NCBI RefSeq assembly: GCF_029168315.1
Contig: NZ_JARGYD010000006.1
Coordinates: forward strand, 254,126-318,125
Reading direction: 5' to 3'
Origin: Psychromarinibacter halotolerans
GTDB taxonomy: Bacteria; Pseudomonadota; Alphaproteobacteria; Rhodobacterales; Rhodobacteraceae
DNA: 64,000 nucleotides
Shown: positions 35,006-44,242 of the stretch, piece by piece
Numbering within the stretch: position 1 is the stretch's first letter
How the letters are laid out: each line of letters starts with the position of its first letter
Notes under the pieces: generated by a model
Seen by the model: the letters and a program-made list of their open reading frames with translations, nothing else
Told to the model about the DNA's origin: nothing
Databases searched by the model: none
Program-made: the position numbers and the translations under genes

Positions 35006-36784
35006 ATGGCCAACACCACGATAAACGACCCCCTGTCGGCCCCAGAGCAGGACGCGAAAGCGGGGCGGAACATCATCGCGCGGCTCTTTCCATGGGCCGT
35101 GCTGATCATTGTCGGGGCGATGGTGATCGCGCCGATCTTCTCGTTGGTTGCCGGGGCCTTCAGCCTGTCGCGCCTGCCGAACGAATTCTCGCTCGACGCG
35201 CTGGGCTTCGACAATTTCTACGCCGTGTGGGTCGAGCAGCGCATCGACCGGGTGATCTGGAACACGGCGATCTACGTCACCGGCGCCACGATCTTCGGCA
35301 TCACGACCGCCGCCGTGCTGGCGTGGCTGGTCGAGCGGTCGGACATGCCGGGAAAGACGTGGATCTACGCCGGCGTCCCGCTTGGCATCGCGGTGCCGGG
35401 CATCCTGCACGCGATTGCGTGGGTGCTGCTACTGAGCCCCCGGTCGGGCTTCGTCAACCGGGCGTGGATGGACATGACCGGCACGCGCGAACCTTTGTTC
35501 GACATCTACACGCTGGGCGGCCTGATCTTTGCCGAAGGGCTGCGGCTGGTGCCGGTCGCCTTCCTGATGCTGGTTCCCCTGATGCGCAGCATGGACCCCT
35601 CGCTAGAGGAAGCCGCAGCCGCCAGCGGGGCCAGCCCCGCGCGGACGGCCAAGCGGGTGACGCTGGCGCTGCTGCTGCCGGGCGTGCTTGCGATCAGCAT
35701 CTTTCAGGCGATCACCGCCATCGAGAATTTCGAGGTGCCAGGCGTGCTTGGAATGCCGGTGAACCTGCATGTCTTCTCGACCCGGGTGTTCAACCTGATC
35801 GATAACATCGGGACCATCCCCGCCTTCGGTCAGGCGAACGCGGCGGCTGTGTTCTACCTTGCCATCGCGCTTGTCATCTCGTTCTTCTACCTGCGGCTGG
35901 TGCGGCATTCCGAGCGGTATTCGATCATCACCGGCAAGGGATACACCCCACGGCAGGTGCGGCTTGGACGCTGGCGCAAGCCCGCGCTGGCGCTGGCGCT
36001 GCTGTTCCTGTTCGCCACCATCGTGCTGCCGTTTCTGGTCTTGCTGTACGTGTCGCTGCTGAACTACCTGCGCCCGCCCAGCTGGGAGGCGATCAAGGCC
36101 TTCACGTTCAAGAACTACGTCACGGTGTTCAACCAGCCGCGCGTGGCCAGAACCCTGTTCAACACCATCTACGTCACGCTGTTGACGGCCACGACCGTGA
36201 CCATCGTTTCGTTCGTCATCGCCTATATCATCGTGCGCACCCGGTTCGCCGGGCGGTACGCGCTGGACATGCTCAGCTTCCTGCCGCACTCGATCCCGGG
36301 CATCGTGCTGGGCCTGTCGCTGTTCTGGCTGTTCATGCAGTTCGACCAGTGGACCGGCGCCAGCACATTCGGGTCGATCTATGTGCTGGTGATCGGCTTC
36401 ACGATCCTTTTCCTGTCCTACGCGGTGCGGGCGATGAGCGTCGCGATGATTCAGGTCCACCCCGATCTCGAAGACGCCGCCAAGCTGTCCGGCGCCGCGC
36501 CTTGGCGCATCGCGCTGCGGATCTTCGGCCCGCTTCTGATGCCGACGCTGGTGGGCATCTGGATCTACGTCGCCATGCTGAGCGTCCGCTTCATCAGCCT
36601 GCCGCTTATCCTGTCGCAGGGCGGCAGCAACGAGGTGCTGGGCGTGATGATCTGGTCGCTGTGGGACAACGGAAACATCAGCTCGGTAGGAGCCATCGGT
36701 ATCATGCTCATGTCATTCATGTTCGCGCTGGCGCTGGGATTGCGCCTGTTCGGTTTCAGCGGTCAGCGGGCAGGTGGGGTATGA
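35006..36784 (+). CDS. ABC transporter permease, fused two-domain (FbpB/ThiP type)
   Basis: 592 residues comprising two BPD_transp_1 halves with about 12 membrane segments. Each half has an EAA-type loop (MDPSLEEAAAASGASPARTAKRVTL and HPDLEDAAKLSGAAPWRIALRIFG). Such fused permeases belong to Fe3+, thiamine, polyamine and 2-aminoethylphosphonate importers. Its stop overlaps the ATPase start (ATGA). Confidence 0.95.
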   Translation: MANTTINDPLSAPEQDAKAGRNIIARLFPWAVLIIVGAMVIAPIFSLVAGAFSLSRLPNEFSLDALGFDNFYAVWVEQRIDRVIWNTAIYVTGATIFGITTAAVLAWLVERSDMPGKTWIYAGVPLGIAVPGILHAIAWVLLLSPRSGFVNRAWMDMTGTREPLFDIYTLGGLIFAEGLRLVPVAFLMLVPLMRSMDPSLEEAAAASGASPARTAKRVTLALLLPGVLAISIFQAITAIENFEVPGVLGMPVNLHVFSTRVFNLIDNIGTIPAFGQANAAAVFYLAIALVISFFYLRLVRHSERYSIITGKGYTPRQVRLGRWRKPALALALLFLFATIVLPFLVLLYVSLLNYLRPPSWEAIKAFTFKNYVTVFNQPRVARTLFNTIYVTLLTATTVTIVSFVIAYIIVRTRFAGRYALDMLSFLPHSIPGIVLGLSLFWLFMQFDQWTGASTFGSIYVLVIGFTILFLSYAVRAMSVAMIQVHPDLEDAAKLSGAAPWRIALRIFGPLLMPTLVGIWIYVAMLSVRFISLPLILSQGGSNEVLGVMIWSLWDNGNISSVGAIGIMLMSFMFALALGLRLFGFSGQRAGGV

Positions 36785-37878
36785 TTTCGATCGACGATCT
36801 GCACGTCCGGTTCAATTCGGACAAAGGGACGGTTCATGCCGTGCGCGGGGTGACGGTCAACGTCGCGGCTGGTGAATTCTACACGCTGCTTGGTCCCAGC
36901 GGGTGCGGCAAGACCACGACCTTGCGCTGTCTTGCCGGGCTAGAGCGTCCGACCGGCGGCCGCATCACCATCGGCAACGCGGTGGTGCACGACACCGACC
37001 GCGGGCTGACCGTGCCCACGCACAAGCGCGACATCGGCATGGTGTTTCAGTCCTACGCGATCTGGCCACACCTGACCGTGTTCGAGAACGTCGCCTTTCC
37101 GCTGCGCGAGGTGCGCCCGAAGATCGCGGAAAACGTGATCGAGGATCGGGTGCGGCGGGCGCTGGAACTGGTGCAGCTGTCGGGCTACGAAAGCCGGCCG
37201 GCCCCGTTTCTCAGCGGTGGCCAGCAACAGCGGCTTGCGTTGGCGCGGGCCATCGTACGCGAAGCCTCGGTCGTTCTGTTCGACGAACCGCTGTCGAACC
37301 TTGACGCGAAGCTGCGGGCCGAGACGCGACTGGAACTGCGCAACCTCGTGAAACGGCTTGGCATGACCGCGCTGTACGTCACGCACGACCAGACCGAGGC
37401 GTTGACGATGGCGGACCGGGTCGCCGTCATGCGCGACGGCGAGATCGTGCAAGAGGCGCCGCCGGTCGAGATCTACCAGCGTCCGAACTCGCGCTTCGTG
37501 GCCAGCTTCATCGGCCAGTGCAATTTCGCGGACGGCACGGTCCGGTCGCAGGTCAACGGGTCCGGCGTCGGGGTTCTGGACTCGGAATGGGGCCAGCTTC
37601 GGTTCACGGCCGCCTCCGACGCCGAACCGGGCGAAGACGTGACAATCGCCCTGCGCCCCGAGAACGTCCGGCTGCTAAGCGACGGGGCAGGGACGCCCGA
37701 ACCCGCGCCGACGGGCGAGGTGGTTGAAACGGTGTTTCTGGGCGAATGCGTGGAATGCCGGGTCCGGCTGGGCAATGGCGATCTGGTCGCGCGCATCCAT
37801 CCCGGGCAGGCCGTCGCGGTCGGCGACCGCGTCGGGGTCCAGATCGCGCCCGAGGACGTCGCGCTGCTGTCAGGCTAA
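36781..37878 (+). CDS. ABC transporter ATP-binding protein (Fe3+/polyamine type, with TOBE domain)
   Basis: 365 residues from the ATG at 36781. Walker A GPSGCGKTT at 38-46, Q-loop VFQSYAIWPH, signature LSGGQQQRLALARAIV, Walker B VVLFDEPLSNLD and switch His YVTHDQTEAL. The C-terminal 110 residues form a TOBE-like regulatory domain. Last gene of the importer; an extended upstream frame lies inside the permease and is rejected. Confidence 0.95.
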   Translation: MISIDDLHVRFNSDKGTVHAVRGVTVNVAAGEFYTLLGPSGCGKTTTLRCLAGLERPTGGRITIGNAVVHDTDRGLTVPTHKRDIGMVFQSYAIWPHLTVFENVAFPLREVRPKIAENVIEDRVRRALELVQLSGYESRPAPFLSGGQQQRLALARAIVREASVVLFDEPLSNLDAKLRAETRLELRNLVKRLGMTALYVTHDQTEALTMADRVAVMRDGEIVQEAPPVEIYQRPNSRFVASFIGQCNFADGTVRSQVNGSGVGVLDSEWGQLRFTAASDAEPGEDVTIALRPENVRLLSDGAGTPEPAPTGEVVETVFLGECVECRVRLGNGDLVARIHPGQAVAVGDRVGVQIAPEDVALLSG

Positions 37879-37951
37879 GTGCCAAGGGCAAGCGTTGTTA
37901 TCGGGCCGGTTCTGCCGCCGCTGGGCGCGTAAAACGCGCGGAAAGCCGGGG

Positions 37952-38590
37952 CTACGAAACGGTGAGGCGCAGTGGCTTTGCGCCCGAAGTCCGCGTGATC
38001 TCAAAGGTCAGCGACCACCGCGGCGCATCCTTGGTGCAAAGGATGGTGTCTTGCGCCAGCAAGGTCAGCGCCAGGCCGGGTCGAAACCCCGAAGGACACC
38101 CGAGAACGATCCGTTCGACCGCGCCAAGCCCTGCGGCGCGTTGCAGACGTCCGGCGCGTCCGTCGGTCCACTCGGACGGCGCGCTTGTCCCCGGTGAGCG
38201 GAACACGAACGGATGTGTCGGGTCGTCGCTTTCGGTGGCGACGGCAATGGACATGCCCGCAGGCAGGAAGGGCGCGTGGTAGTCCCATGTTTCGGCATCC
38301 AGCGCCGCGTCCTGTGCGTCGCGCCAAGCGATGCCGATGGGGCAGGCGGATGCACCGCCCGTGCCGCGCTGGATCAGCCCGGTCCGGGCAACGCCGGGAT
38401 GCTGCTGCGCCGTGGCGTCGTCGACCCAGAGAAGTTCGAGATAGGTGTTCTCGAAGCAGTAGCAGACATTCGCCGTGCCCTGTCCGGGATGGGCGCGCCG
38501 GAACGATGGGGCCAGACCCTTGGCTTCAAGGAGGGTCTTCACCCCGGCAAGGTCGTGGGGGAACAGGAAGACGTGGTCGATCTGCGTCAT
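37952..38590 (-). CDS. Glyoxalase-like (VOC) domain protein
   Basis: 212 residues. Opens TQIDHVFLFPHDLAGVKTLLEAKGL, with FENTYLELLWVDD next, the pattern of the glyoxalase-like domain family whose function is mostly unknown. Its ATG overlaps the stop of the giant regulator gene (ATGA), so it is third in that minus-strand operon. Confidence 0.82.
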   Translation of the reverse strand: MTQIDHVFLFPHDLAGVKTLLEAKGLAPSFRRAHPGQGTANVCYCFENTYLELLWVDDATAQQHPGVARTGLIQRGTGGASACPIGIAWRDAQDAALDAETWDYHAPFLPAGMSIAVATESDDPTHPFVFRSPGTSAPSEWTDGRAGRLQRAAGLGAVERIVLGCPSGFRPGLALTLLAQDTILCTKDAPRWSLTFEITRTSGAKPLRLTVS

Positions 38591-41500
38591 TCGTCCGCCG
38601 CCAGCATTCGGATCAGGTCAGCCACGTCGGCATTCGCCGGAAGCCGCGCGGGTGCATAGCCTTCCTCTGCCAGAATGCGGTCCGCCGACCCGGTCAGGGC
38701 GGCGGCCTCGGCGGGGTCGCGGTCTTTCAGACGGGCGGCCATCTCGCGAAGCACCTTGATGCGGATGAGGGGCATATCGGCCGCCTCGGCCTCGTGCAGC
38801 ACGTCGGGCAGGTGCGGCGTCAAGGTTCCGTCGTTATCCCGAACCGCGCAGGCCACAGCCGCCCGTGCCTTGATCTGGGCGATGTGCAAAAGGGACTCGT
38901 CGGCATGGGCCAGAAAGCCCCGCAGCTCTTCAAGCCCTTCCTCGAACGCGCCCGACGTCAGCTTCAGTTCGGCCAGATCCGCCGCGGCCCACGCGGCATA
39001 GGCGGGTGTGTCCGCCCGCAGTCCGATGTCCCGCGCGGCGGCATAGGCCTGCATCGCCTTCTCGGGTTCGCCCGCGAAGACGCAGATATCGGCAAGCCCC
39101 CGCATCGCGATATAGCGGTCGACCGGCCGCTTGGTCTGAGTCGCCGTTTCGGCGCCCATGCGTATCTCTCGCCACGCGGTGTCGCCGGACCCCAGCGCCG
39201 CATGGGCGCGGCCAAGGTGGAACTTCAGCATGACATGCCGCGTCACCAGCAGCCCGTCCTGCACATGCCGCCGCTGATCCCACGCCGTTTCATGGTCGCG
39301 GATCGCCTCAAGCGCCGCCCGCATCCGACCGTGCAGCGCGTAGGTCTGGCACCGGGCAAGGGTGGCCTCGGCGACAAGCCGTGCGTCGCCGACGCGAGAC
39401 GCCGCAACCTCGGCCTTGCGGGAATACTCCAGACCGGTTTCCGGTTTGCCGTCGTCCGTGTGGATATAGGCCCGGTGAATGCAGGCCTCGGCCAGCTTGC
39501 GGTCGTCGCCAAGCTGCCGCGCGATTGCCTCGGCTCGTTGCAGGCCCTCGATGGTGCGCGACTTCTGGCCAAGCGGCCAAAGCAAGGCCCGCCGCCACGA
39601 CAGGATGCCTGCCTCTTCGCGCAGCATCCGGTCGCTGGTCGGAAGTCGCTCAATGGCCTGAAGGGCGACGTCGGTCATCCGGTTTGCAAGCGCATAGGCC
39701 GACCGCGCGGCGGCGTCCTTCGCGGCCCGCATCGCAAGATCCAGCGCAAGCTGAGGCAGGTTGCCGTGAAGCGCGTGGCGCGCCAGCACGGCGTCATCCA
39801 GCCCGGACGCCTTGCCGATGTCATCGCGCAGGCGCACGACGTCCGCATGAAGCGCGGTGCGGCGGCTGGCCGGAATGCCCTGGTAGGCGGCGTCCAGCAC
39901 CAGCGCGTGTTTGAACGCATAGGACCGCTGCGGAAAGGTCCGGATGCGATACAGCAGGTCGGCATCGGCCAGCGTGGACAGCGCGACGTCATAGGCTTCG
40001 GGACGCAGGCCGCAAAGGCGGGACAGCAGGTCGTCGGTTGGCGCCGCGCCAAGCACGGCGGCCGCGTCGAGGGTCTGACGCGCCGGGGCGTGCAGCGCGT
40101 CTATGCGGTAGGACAGGACACCGCGCAGCGCGATCGGGATGCCAACGCCCGCCGGGTCGGACCCGGAGGACGACACGGGCGCGTCGAGCAGGTCCGGCGC
40201 CGCCGCGGCGGCGTGCGACAGTTCCTCGAGGAACAGCGGCACCCCGTCGCTGCGGTCGAGGATCGCGTCCCGGACGCTGACGGACAGGGCCAGCCCGTCC
40301 AGCAGCGCCTCGGCCTCGGCGCGGTCAAGCGGGCGCAGGGGAAGGCTTCGGACCGTTTCGTGTCCAAGCCAGCTTTCGGCCTTGCCGGGTCTGCGGGTGA
40401 CGATCACCATCGGGCCCTCGGCCCCCAGCGACAAAATCAGACGCTCGACCAGCAGCTTGGCATCCTCGTCCGCCCAGTGGGTGTCTTCGATCAGCAGCAC
40501 GCTTTTGCGGTCGCAAAGCGCCGCCATGACCGTCAGCAGGGCATCGGCAAGAGTTTGAATCCGGCGAACGGGCGGAAGGTCTAGCCATGACCGCGCGGGG
40601 CCGGTGATGCCCAGCAGGCCGGCGATGGGCGGCGCAAGCGGTTCGGCGATGGCCGGGTCGTTCAGCGTTTCGTTCAGAACCGCGTGCAACGCCTTGGCCG
40701 AGGGGTCGGGGTCGAGGCGCAGCAGCGCCCGCGCCATGTCGCCGAAACACGCGATACCGCCGCCCGCCTCGCCGCGCCCGAACTGGACCCGCATCAGCGT
40801 GGCAGGCTCATATTGCCGGATGAATTCGTGGGAGAGGCGGGATTTGCCGATCCCGGCCTCCCCGGTGATCGCCGCGACGCGCGGGCCGGGATGGGCCGCG
40901 ACCTCGGCCAGCGCCGAAAGCTGGCCCGTCCGGCCTCCGAACCGGCTAAGGCCCCGCGCCACGCGAATGTCGAACCCGCTTCGCGCCGATGTTTCGCGCT
41001 CTAGCCGCCACGCCGGTGCGTCCTCGGGGTCCGACGCGGGTGCGATCTTCGAGAACACGAAGGCCCCCCGGCAGGCTGCCTCGACCACCGGGGCCACGCG
41101 GACCTCGCCGGGCGGCGCCTCGGCGGCAAGGGACTGCGCCACATGCGCCAGCGGATAGGTCGACGATTGCGGCCCGACCAGCCCGGTTCCGGCGTTGATG
41201 CCGACTGCGCAGTCCTGCCGGGCGATCTCGAACCCGGCCAGCGCGGCGGACAGGGCGGGGCTTTCGTCGGGACGATGCGCGCCGAAGACGGCCGACAATT
41301 GGTGACCGGCGCGGCCGATGATCTTGCCGCCCTCGCGTTCGACAGCGATCTCGATGTCGCGAATGGCCTTCTGGCTGCCTGCCTCGGCGTTTTCCGGGTC
41401 GGGGTCGCGCAGGGCCACGCGCAGCCGTTCGGACCCGACATGGATCACCGCAAGATTGCGCAGGTGGGTGACGTCTGGGCCATCGGGCGGGCCATCGGAC

Positions 41501-42312
41501 GCGGGGGGCGTGTCTTCCGCGCCATCGGCATCCGTCTTGGCCGTGCTGGCGTCGGGTCCGGTTTCCTGCACCGACGGGGGTGCGGCGGGGTCCTTGTCGC
41601 GCGCGGCACGGATGTCGCGGTACAGCGCGGTGGTCTCGTCTTCCACCGACACGGAAAGATCGTCGCGAATGCGCTGGCTGATCTGGCGAAAGGCGGCAAG
41701 CGCCGCGTTGCGCCGACCTTGCCGCCAGAGCGCCGTCATCAGGTCGCGCAGCGCCGCCTCGTCGTAGGGCTCGACCGCAAGGCGCGCCCGCGCGTGCCCT
41801 TCGAGATCGACGAACCGCCGCTCTGCCAATGCGGTCGCCGCCGCAGCCTCGTGCCAGTCGCACAGGCGGCGGCGCAGATCCGCGCGGGCGGTGTCGATCA
41901 GGTCCTCGATCTCGGGTTCGAAGCCCGAAAGCCCGTCCAGCGGCAGGCCGCTTGGGATCTCGGTCTGCGGGTCGTGCGCTGCATCAAGCGCATCCGCATC
42001 CAGCACGACCGCGTCGCGCCGAAGCTTGACCCAGCCTGCGGTGGTCTCGATGGCTTGCGCGTGATCCGCGCCAAGCGCGCCGCGCAGCCGGAACAAAGCT
42101 TGCCGAAGCGACGCCCGCGCCTGAGCCTCTTCCTGTCCCGGCCACAGCAGCGCGGCAAGGTAGGACCGGCTGATCGCCTTTTCCGGCGACAGCGCAAGAA
42201 GCGCCAGGATCAGTTCGACGCGGCGCGTCGGCATCCGGACCGGCGCGTCGTGAACGCGGGCCTCGAAGACGCCGAAAAGGTTGATCCTGAACTCTCGCAT
42301 GGTCGCAGACAT
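38587..42312 (-). CDS. Large multidomain transcriptional regulator: SARP/BTAD, degenerate cyclase, AAA ATPase, TPR
   Basis: 1241 residues. Residues about 7-105 form an OmpR/SARP-like winged HTH and about 110-240 the BTAD helical domain. Residues about 283-440 resemble a class III nucleotide cyclase (GGKIIGRAGHQLSAVFG, VGINAGTGLVG), but the metal-binding aspartates are replaced (H291 in VIHVGSERL, H in GHQL), so it is probably inactive. An ATPase domain follows with Walker A GEAGIGKS (484-491) and Walker B LLIEDTHWADED. The C-terminal 400 residues are helical TPR-like repeats. It starts one base after the stop of the GNAT gene. Likely an ATP-dependent signal-integrating activator of the divergent operon at 43047-48511. 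Confidence 0.87.
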   Translation of the reverse strand: MSATMREFRINLFGVFEARVHDAPVRMPTRRVELILALLALSPEKAISRSYLAALLWPGQEEAQARASLRQALFRLRGALGADHAQAIETTAGWVKLRRDAVVLDADALDAAHDPQTEIPSGLPLDGLSGFEPEIEDLIDTARADLRRRLCDWHEAAAATALAERRFVDLEGHARARLAVEPYDEAALRDLMTALWRQGRRNAALAAFRQISQRIRDDLSVSVEDETTALYRDIRAARDKDPAAPPSVQETGPDASTAKTDADGAEDTPPASDGPPDGPDVTHLRNLAVIHVGSERLRVALRDPDPENAEAGSQKAIRDIEIAVEREGGKIIGRAGHQLSAVFGAHRPDESPALSAALAGFEIARQDCAVGINAGTGLVGPQSSTYPLAHVAQSLAAEAPPGEVRVAPVVEAACRGAFVFSKIAPASDPEDAPAWRLERETSARSGFDIRVARGLSRFGGRTGQLSALAEVAAHPGPRVAAITGEAGIGKSRLSHEFIRQYEPATLMRVQFGRGEAGGGIACFGDMARALLRLDPDPSAKALHAVLNETLNDPAIAEPLAPPIAGLLGITGPARSWLDLPPVRRIQTLADALLTVMAALCDRKSVLLIEDTHWADEDAKLLVERLILSLGAEGPMVIVTRRPGKAESWLGHETVRSLPLRPLDRAEAEALLDGLALSVSVRDAILDRSDGVPLFLEELSHAAAAAPDLLDAPVSSSGSDPAGVGIPIALRGVLSYRIDALHAPARQTLDAAAVLGAAPTDDLLSRLCGLRPEAYDVALSTLADADLLYRIRTFPQRSYAFKHALVLDAAYQGIPASRRTALHADVVRLRDDIGKASGLDDAVLARHALHGNLPQLALDLAMRAAKDAAARSAYALANRMTDVALQAIERLPTSDRMLREEAGILSWRRALLWPLGQKSRTIEGLQRAEAIARQLGDDRKLAEACIHRAYIHTDDGKPETGLEYSRKAEVAASRVGDARLVAEATLARCQTYALHGRMRAALEAIRDHETAWDQRRHVQDGLLVTRHVMLKFHLGRAHAALGSGDTAWREIRMGAETATQTKRPVDRYIAMRGLADICVFAGEPEKAMQAYAAARDIGLRADTPAYAAWAAADLAELKLTSGAFEEGLEELRGFLAHADESLLHIAQIKARAAVACAVRDNDGTLTPHLPDVLHEAEAADMPLIRIKVLREMAARLKDRDPAEAAALTGSADRILAEEGYAPARLPANADVADLIRMLAADE

Positions 42313-42313
42313 A

Positions 42314-42862
42314 TCACGCGGAGGAGGGCGGCTGAATCGGGTCGGTCAGCCGGGCCATGATCAGCGCGTCGCGATAGGTGCCGTCGACGAACACGAACCG
42401 GCGCAGACGCCCCTCGACCACGAAGCCGAACCGTTCGTACAGCCGGATCGCGGCGTCGTTGCCGTCCCAGACGTACAGTTGCAGCCGGGTCAGTTGCAGC
42501 CAGCGGTCGGACATATCGACCAGCGCCGCCATCAGCGCGCGGCCCACACCGTGCCCGCGAAAATCTGGATGCGTCGCGATCATGTCGATCTCTGCCCCGT
42601 GGCGCAGGCGCGGTTTGTCGGGCCATGTCTCTAGCTCGGCATAGCCGGCAACCGCGCCCTCGATTTCGGCGACAAGCTTCACCCGACCGGGCGCGTCGGC
42701 GATGCGGGCGGCGACCTCGGTGTCGGAATGGAACGGCAACCGCTGGGTGCCAAGGTTCACATGATGCGCGTTCAGGATGTCCAGAACCGCATCCCTGTCG
42801 CTTGCCCGGACATGCCGGATCACGGGTGCCGGCCCGGTGTCGTCTGTCGCCGAGTTCTGCAT
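42314..42862 (-). CDS. GNAT-family N-acetyltransferase
   Basis: 182 residues. GNAT core with IDMIATHPDFRGHGVGRALMAALVDM as the acetyl-CoA loop and LYVWDGNDAAIRLYERFGFVVEGRLRRFVFVDGTYRDALIM, typical of the RimI/phosphinothricin-acetyltransferase-like group. First gene of a three-gene minus-strand operon with the giant regulator. Substrate unknown. Confidence 0.9.
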   Translation of the reverse strand: MQNSATDDTGPAPVIRHVRASDRDAVLDILNAHHVNLGTQRLPFHSDTEVAARIADAPGRVKLVAEIEGAVAGYAELETWPDKPRLRHGAEIDMIATHPDFRGHGVGRALMAALVDMSDRWLQLTRLQLYVWDGNDAAIRLYERFGFVVEGRLRRFVFVDGTYRDALIMARLTDPIQPPSSA

Positions 42863-42957
42863 TGCCGGACCTCCGTACCAAGGGCAAAGCCGTTACGTCA
42901 CTGACGATTTGTGCGCCCGCAGGCGCGCGCCGGTAAAGCTTTAAAACTGGCTGCCGT

Positions 42958-42991
42958 GCGTTTTGACGCGTTTGTAACGCCTCGAAAACGC
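42958..42991. promoter_or_regulatory. Dyad and short direct repeats in the GNAT/DUF1127 divergent promoter
   Basis: GCGTTTT (42958-42964) and AAAACGC (42985-42991) are perfect inverted arms 20 bases apart. Between them GACGC (42965-42969) and AACGC (42976-42980) repeat at an 11-base interval. SARP-type regulators bind short direct repeats about one helical turn apart, and the giant regulator is encoded next door. The link is inference. Confidence 0.4.
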
Positions 42992-43046
42992 GCCGGGGAA
43001 CGGGCGCAGGGGAAAGGTGGGTCATCAACAACGAAAGAGACGACCC

Positions 43047-43196
43047 ATGTGCTTCCATTTCAAACTTTTCCGGCGGCGGGATGCCGCCTTCCGCCCAATC
43101 AGCTCGCATCTGAGGCGCGATATCGGGCTTTTCGAAATCGACCGGTCCGATTGGCTGGTCGGTCGCCAGATCTCTTCTGTTCGGGGGTGGCTGTAA
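43047..43196 (+). CDS. DUF1127-like mini-protein
   Basis: 49 residues, too short for most gene callers. It begins MCFHFKLFRRRDAAFR and has the DUF1127 signature HLRRDIGLFEIDRSDW. The ATG follows GAAAGAGACGACCC. Its TAA overlaps the ATG of the homocysteine methyltransferase gene (TAATG), indicating translational coupling. DUF1127 proteins in alphaproteobacteria are small Arg-rich proteins, some linked to phosphate, RNA or small-molecule regulation. Confidence 0.75.
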   Translation: MCFHFKLFRRRDAAFRPISSHLRRDIGLFEIDRSDWLVGRQISSVRGWL

Positions 43197-44149
43197 TGCG
43201 CGCGCTTCATCGGACCCATTTGCCGCAGACTGACGGCACACCGCTGCTGACGGATTCCGGCCTTGAGACGACGCTGATCTTCCTCGACGGGTTGGATCTG
43301 CCGTGCTTCGCATCCTACCCGTTGCTCGACACGGTCGAGGGGCGGCGGACCCTGCGTGCCTATTACGAACGGCACCTTGCCATCGCGGCCGATCATGGCA
43401 GCGGCTTCCTGCTGGAGGCGCCCACATGGCGCGCCAGCCGGGACTGGGGCGCGGAACTGGGCCATACGCCCGCCGATCTTGAGCGGCTGAACAAGGCGGC
43501 GATCACGCTGCTGGCCGAAATCCGGCGTGACGCCGGGGCGGTGGCGCCGATCGTGATCTCGGGCAACATCGGCCCGCGCGGCGACGGCTATCAGCCCGAC
43601 ACCGCCATGACCGCCGACGAAGCGCAGGCGTTTCACGCCGAGCAGATCGGCTGGTTCGCCGAAACCGAGGCCGACCTTGTGACCGCTGTCACAATCTGCA
43701 CCGTGAACGAGGGCGTCGGCGTCATCCGCGCGGCGGCTGCGGCGGGCATGCCGGTGGTTCTGTCCTACACGACCGAAACCGACGGCAGGCTGCCCGACGG
43801 CACGCCGCTGGGCGAGGCGTTCGAGCAGACCGATATGCTGACCGCCGGGGCGGCGGCGTACTTCATGATCAACTGCGCCCACCCCGACCACTTCCGTGCC
43901 GCGCTGGAATCCGACGCGGCGTGGCTCGGGCGGGTCTGGGGGGTGCGGGCCAATGCCTCGCGGCTCAGCCATGCCGAGCTTGACGAGGCAGAAGAGCTTG
44001 ATGCCGGCAACCCGGCAGAGCTTGGCCGCGACTATGCGCAGCTCAAGCGGATGCTGCCCAACCTTCGGGTCTTCGGCGGCTGCTGCGGCACCGACCACCG
44101 CCACATCGAGGCGATGGCCGACTGCTGCATGGCGCGCAGTACGGCCTGA
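43196..44149 (+). CDS. Homocysteine S-methyltransferase family protein
   Basis: 317 residues, similar to MmuM/BHMT-type enzymes (about 310). Zinc ligands are C227 (INCAHP) and C296-C297 (FGGCCGTD); the N-terminal LLTDSGLETTLIFLDG is the family start. It should transfer a methyl group from S-methylmethionine, a betaine or a related donor to homocysteine. The ATG at 43196 overlaps the DUF1127 stop. First enzyme gene of the plus-strand operon. Confidence 0.92.
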   Translation: MRALHRTHLPQTDGTPLLTDSGLETTLIFLDGLDLPCFASYPLLDTVEGRRTLRAYYERHLAIAADHGSGFLLEAPTWRASRDWGAELGHTPADLERLNKAAITLLAEIRRDAGAVAPIVISGNIGPRGDGYQPDTAMTADEAQAFHAEQIGWFAETEADLVTAVTICTVNEGVGVIRAAAAAGMPVVLSYTTETDGRLPDGTPLGEAFEQTDMLTAGAAAYFMINCAHPDHFRAALESDAAWLGRVWGVRANASRLSHAELDEAEELDAGNPAELGRDYAQLKRMLPNLRVFGGCCGTDHRHIEAMADCCMARSTA

Positions 44150-44242
44150 CCGGACAGACCTGACCGGACAACTAGACCAGATCGCCGCCCGAGCGAACGG
44201 CTCGGGCGGCGCCATGACACATTTTGCAAAGAGGACTTTCAA

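Noticed and set aside
38185..40584. 799-codon open frame on the plus strand
   Set aside because: Antisense to the giant regulator, with no recognisable domain; a chance frame in GC-rich DNA.
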